Source of the DNA: Diphasiastrum complanatum
Taxonomy: Eukaryota > Streptophyta > Lycopodiopsida > Lycopodiales > Lycopodiaceae
DNA: 64,000 nt
Assembly (NCBI GenBank): GCA_029204225.1
Contig: CM055106.1
Coordinates: forward strand, 267,981 to 331,980
Direction of reading: 5' to 3'
The position numbers were made by a program, and so were the translations under genes. The notes below the pieces were generated by a model. That model made no database searches, was not told the DNA's origin, and was given only the letters and a program-made list of their open reading frames with translations. Shown in pieces: positions 57,540 to 64,000 of this stretch (within the stretch, counting starts at the first letter, position 1; every line of letters starts with the position of its first letter).

Positions 57540-59587
57540 ATTTTAACCACAAGGTTGGGTTCTGCCATATGGAGTGGTTCGTCCCGATGGTGTAGTCGCA
57601 CGTTCACATTTGATTTGTGTGGTGAACCTTGCGGTGCGGTCGCTTGTTGATCTCTGCCTGGTGCAGTGGCTTGAGGAGCTGTCGGTTGTTGTGCAGCTTG
57701 AACAACTTCTTCCGCTTGTGTTTCTTGTATCCAATGCTTGATCTTTTGATATCATCTTTGTTCATCCTTCACATTCGAATAAGGTAATCTTGCTCCTCCT
57801 GATGTTGAAGGTTGATCAGCTGGCATTGATACAGAGTGTGGTGATGATGGAGCTACCTCCTTGCACTTTAGATTCTCAACAACTATAGATAAAAACTTTG
57901 CTTTTGATTGGATCCGAGTAGCCATAAGTAGTGGCAGAAGTATATCTATAAAATTACAGTCTAAGATACCATCTTCTTTGACGCAATTTGTAAATAAAAT
58001 TAAAGAAAGACACATTTTAAGTACCAGACAAAACGAGGCTCGTGTAACAGCTAACACTGGAACATTAGGATAGGGAAGTCTCCTTGGTACAGTTGAGTGT
58101 GGAGTTGTGCTTGGGCCTGCTGATTGAACTGCAATCCAATTCAATGGGTGTGCTGGTGCTGGTTCTCAATGGACAATTCTTGTAATAGTGTCCATATCCA
58201 CACTCGCGATAGAAGGGTGTGTAAATTCCTTTGTTTGGACATTCAACAATCCTATATCCTTCTCCACATCCATAACATCCATAAAGTCTGCCCCCTTGGC
58301 GTTGTGGTTGTGCAGCGTATGTGGCATAGCAGTCATTAATAGCAGGATTGATGAAAGGTTCATCATGACCATACCATTGTTGCATTTTCTATTGGAAAAA
58401 CGTTTCAGCTTCCGCTGCTGTGAGATTCACCTAGGCTGCTTGAGGATTATTTGACCCTAGTGGTGTTGGTAGTGCCATTCTTTGTTGTTGAGGGTTGGTC
58501 CAAGCCTTGGTGCTGTGTTAGGTGCTCTTTGATGGTAAGCATAAGAGGTCTGGGACTGAGCTCTCTTTTGCTGTATGATTCAGGGGTTGTAGGGGCAATA
58601 CGCAGTGTCATGCGAGGATGCATTGCACAGATGACAATATCTGTGCGTCAGCTTCAAATTCAGCTTCAGTACCGAACACTCATTGGAAGTGTGATTTTGG
58701 GTACAAATGGGACACCAAATGTTGTCCCGTCGAAGATACTGCTGTTGATAAGGATTTGGTTGTGGTGCTACAGTATTCTAAAGAGCCTTCAGTTTTTGGC
58801 CAAACTGGGCTGTGAGCTGTTGCATCTGCTGCTTGTGTAACTTCGTGATATGTTCCATCAACGATTCGTTGGACAAGCTCATAGAGACTGAGGTTGATGA
58901 AATTGAAGGAGTTGAAGCATGAAGAGTTATAGTTCTTGTTGTGGAATCATGATCCTTCATCATCTTCTCTCATTGCGTCTTCCATAGCTTCGTGCAATGT
59001 GGCATACTGCTCCCGTACCGTCTTTTCAGCTCTCATCGGATGCTTCTAGGTAGTCCCGTTAGGAACCACATTTTGAGCGCATGATCGGGATTAAGCTCCG
59101 CATTACACTTGGATCTCAGGTGCTTGACCCGTTCAATGTAGTCTTTGACCTTTTCTCTTTTTCCCATCTTGATTTTGCTAAGCAGGAGGAATGGGTCTTC
59201 AAAGAATTTGTGTGGCTTGAATCTTGTGATCAAAGCTGCTTTTACCACTTTCCAGTATGTTTGTTTTTTTGTCACCTGATTGAAAAACCAGTCTAAAGCC
59301 GCCCTTGTCAGGGACATTGGAAACAACTTCAGTTTCTCTGCTAGGGTGGTTTCACCATAGATCTCACATGCTTGCCCATAGATCTGCAAGAATCTGATAG
59401 GATCGGTGGATCCATCAAATTTGGGCAATTTCAATCTGGGAGATCTTCTGATTGCTTGTAGAGGTACCGCTGGCATAGGAATATCTTGATCCATTGGATT
59501 TGGTTGATTTGGTCGGATCTCTTCCGCAGCTGTTTGATGTAGCTCTGGATTCTCTGTAGGTAATATTTTACCAGATCTCAATCTCAT
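57540..59587 (-). pseudogene. gypsy (Athila/Tat-like) gag with four zinc knuckles
   Basis: Starts MRLRSGKILPTENPELHQ at 59587. The capsid region follows: LKLPKFDGSTDPIRFLQIYG, LFPMSLTRAALDWFFNQVTK, KMGKREKVKDYIERVKHLRS. A frame change near 59033 leads to EKTVREQYATLHEAMEDAM. Then come four knuckle-like units: CPICTQNHTSNEC and CHLCNASSHDTAYC (both complete), CYGCGEGYRIVEC (His to Tyr) and YREC-GYGHYYKNC (first Cys to Tyr). The tail has IDILLPLLMATRIQSKAKFL, like the stretch after Athila gag, and a Gln/Ala/Pro-rich end. Several stops and frameshifts. Confidence 0.82.
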
Positions 59588-59599
59588 TCACTGTGCAGA

Positions 59600-61221
59600 T
59601 TTAATATAGAGTAGAGGCTTTTGGCAATAGTGGATTTGAGTGGATCTTGTTCGGATGATGATCAATGATTGATGTTATGAAGCGATTAGAGAAACACGAA
59701 CAACTAACAGATTTTACTGGACAACAATTGAAATGATTATTGAGAGAGATGGATGGATGGTGGCACATATTTGAATGGAGATGATCATACAAAAAAATGG
59801 ATGATGTAACGGTGCAATTGGCAACAATGGTGAGTGATAGATGACAACGATGGTGCCGGGGTGGGTGGGGTCCGGGGCCTCTCCGCTGAGGCCTTGGCGC
59901 AGAGGGGTCTGAAGGACTATGTTGGGCCCCCAACACTAAAGGGTATGACTTGTATAGGATTGAACGAGTATTTCGTGGGTCAAGTCACTAGTAGTTTCAA
60001 CATTTTTTTGATTTTTAAAGATTTTTTTAACAAGAACCTTCGCTTGACTGATATATGATTTATCACAATGTATTACCACTTTAGGAAGCTCGGCGAGGGT
60101 TCTTGTTGGCGAAGGATGGTTCGGCAAGGGTTCTGAAAGCAATTTGGGCATGATTTGGACTGGAAACCTTTGCCACTATCCTTCTGATGGAGACTAAGCT
60201 TCGCCAACTTGCAGAGAATACAAATGGATGATCACAGAGCTAGTGAGGGTTAGGCAAAGATTCTCATTGGCAAGAAATAGTCAGGCGAGGGTTCAGAAGG
60301 TAATTTGACACTTTTGAGAGCTAGGAACGTTTACCGGACTAGTCACAGATAATATTAACCTTCGTTGATTTCACAGATACTTCAGAACAATTTTTTATGA
60401 CTATTTTGAGCTCGGCGAAGATTGATGATACACAGGCGAGGGTTTATGAAGGTTGGTGAAGGTTCAAAGGACTTAGATTTTTTTTTCTGAGTACTGGAAC
60501 GTTCGCCTGACCACTATTCTCAATATTAACCTTCGCCGACTTCACTGAAGCTAGAAAACATGGAAAGTAGCTACTGGCAAACTGGCGAAGGTTGGCAGTA
60601 AGTACTTTTGTAGATATTGAAATTGGCGAGGATTCTAATGACAAATTCCCATTTTTGGTGTCTAAAAACTTTCGCCAAAGTCCGTACACTCAGTACTAAC
60701 CTTTGCCGACCTCCAAGATGGTTGTGATGCTGAAAATGAAGCTGGGCGAAGGTTTTTTGGGGTGTTTTGGGCTACTGTGAAATTCTGGACATTTTTTACA
60801 AAAGGTTTTTTCATTTTTTTGACTATTTTTTTTTGGCAATTTTGGCAAACTAGTTGGGAACTAACCTTCGCCAAACTAGCTATAGGTACTGATGATGTGG
60901 CAAAATGTACTGCCAGGTGGGCGAAGGTTGGTTTGTTCAGAGCAGTTATGAGGTCTGATAGGTGTTTTTTTGGCTCTTTTCTGGACAGTTTGTCAAAACT
61001 ACATAGTTTTATTTTTTGATTTTTCTAATTTTTAGGATCTATGGAAGGGATAGGGTGCTAGAATCGGATAACTTTCACCAAGCAACAAATCATGAAAAAA
61101 AAAACAAATCTAACCTCTACTCCACACTAAACTACCCCCCACTCATCCATTCCACAAAACACAATTAACAAACACAAGATAAATGCATGCAAGCTAAAAA
61201 AGCAAGAAAATGCTAGTCTAT
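59600..61221 (-). other. leader of the gag-only element with repeated GGCGAAGGTT-like motif
   Basis: Between gag and the primer binding site. From about 60080 to 60930 the word GGCGA(A/G)GGTT or its complement recurs roughly 15-18 times at irregular spacing on both strands, often followed by NNACTTTTG- or CCGACTTC-like text. No coding of note. Confidence 0.7.
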
Positions 61222-61239
61222 TCCCTGGCAACGGCGCCA
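61222..61239 (-). other. primer binding site, tRNA-Asp type
   Basis: Minus strand TGGCGCCGTTGCCAGGGA, the complement of the tRNA-Asp 3' end with one change (A for G near its end). Six bases separate it from the LTR at 61246. Confidence 0.85.
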
Positions 61240-61245
61240 AAAAAT

Positions 61246-61468
61246 TGTAGCGGCCTTGATTCACTTGTCACGCATAGATTCGTTCGCAAGGGAATAGTGC
61301 TTCCCTTGCGAAGTTAGCATTCAAAACCTATTCTAACCACACCTAAGCAAGAATAGAATACAATGGGGGAGGTGCTTACATCCTATCCTCTCTACTATCT
61401 CATAAACCATCAACTATATGCAAAGAGAAAGAATAAGCAAATGGAAAGCAATTACAAGATACAAAAAC

Positions 61469-61550
<82 letters not shown>

Positions 61551-61910
61551 GCAAGGATGTTCGATTCACATTTGGGCATAATCTCCTCCTCCTATTGAAC
61601 ATGGAAATATGGTACAAAGGGTGCCTTTTTATGGATGGGGAAGGCCCTTGCCCCTTTCTCCTATTGGTTAATAACAATGGCAAGTCTATAAAACCAAATT
61701 GCGTGCTCATTGGGTTGGGCTTATACACGTAGGAAGCCAGTGCCCGAGCACTTATGACTCTACATGTACAATGTACTGTGGTGGGGCCCACTTAGTAAGC
61801 TTAGCCAATAGTACTTTATTGGTGGGACCCACTAAGTGCCCAACAAGCACATATACGATTCAATACTGTATGACACAGATGATCATGGTTACACATGTAA
61901 ATAAGAGTGT
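61246..61910 (-). repeat. 5' LTR of the gag-only element (outer end estimated)
   Basis: Begins TGTAGCGGCCTTG. Contains the (GA)n run at 61471-61547. The outer end is not fixed because the partner LTR is truncated. Confidence 0.55.
61471..61547. repeat. (GA)n microsatellite
   Basis: 77-bp GA run within the probable LTR. Confidence 0.97.

Positions 61911-64000
<2,090 letters not shown>

Larger units (their letters stand above)
57428..61910 (-). mobile_element. gag-only gypsy-type element (TR-GAG-like)
   Basis: LTR ends TGTAG(T/C)GGCCTTG... at 57428 and 61246, a tRNA-Asp primer binding site at 61222-61239, a long leader, and a gag gene on the minus strand. No protease, RT or integrase motif occurs between gag and the left LTR. 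This is the layout of non-autonomous terminal-repeat elements with gag only. The right LTR's outer end (about 61.9 kb) is estimated. Confidence 0.75.

Overview
This is nuclear DNA from a land plant with a large, repeat-rich genome. It holds one intact spliced protein gene with very long introns, remains of a second host gene, and a dense nest of Ty1/copia and Ty3/gypsy LTR retrotransposons, hAT transposons, small foldback elements and long (CT)n/(GA)n/(TA)n microsatellites. Introns of about 10-12 kb packed with transposons suggest a fern, lycophyte, gymnosperm or similar large-genome plant. The species cannot be fixed from sequence alone.

Layout. 1-2496: plus-strand copia with gag joined directly to RT. 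2497-4640: minus-strand copia with paired 214-bp LTRs, lacking gag and RT. 4641-6886: gypsy leader with about 355-bp tandem repeats, ending in a tRNA-Asp-type primer binding site. 7-11 kb: AT-rich, no firm gene. 11.4-14.99 kb: a copia gag scrap, an LTR (11796-13426) and an RT-RNase H pseudogene, all minus strand. 15-17.1 kb: plus-strand copia LTR and gag. 17.1-27.8 kb: a nest. A plus-strand copia fragment is split by a non-autonomous LTR element (18485-23699, target duplication GATGT). A minus-strand copia gag is split by another copia (23929-27060, target duplication TGAGG). 27.8-29.2 kb: a copia LTR that ends inside a zinc-ribbon gene fragment (29196-29363).

31456-55174 (plus strand) is the host gene: a DUF616 family protein (TOD1/MUCI70-like, Golgi-type membrane anchor) in five exons that join in phase to a 479-residue protein without stops. 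Intron 1 (9.6 kb) contains three copia remnants. Intron 2 (11.8 kb) contains a LINE-like scrap, two divergent head-to-head hAT transposase genes, a cluster of foldback elements inside (TA)n tracts, and gypsy fragments. Intron 3 appears to be GC-AG.

55.2-64 kb: a possible SINE, a copia scrap, and a gag-only gypsy-type element (57428 to about 61.9 kb, minus strand) with four CCHC-like zinc knuckles, a long leader rich in a GGCGAAGGTT-like motif, and a tRNA-Asp primer binding site. The last 2 kb show no gene.

The elements interact by nesting and by internal deletion. Most copia copies lack a block including integrase, RT or RNase H, often with both ends kept, so mobilisation would need enzymes from elsewhere. 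Only the DUF616 gene looks functional. All identifications are from reading motifs; no database search was run.
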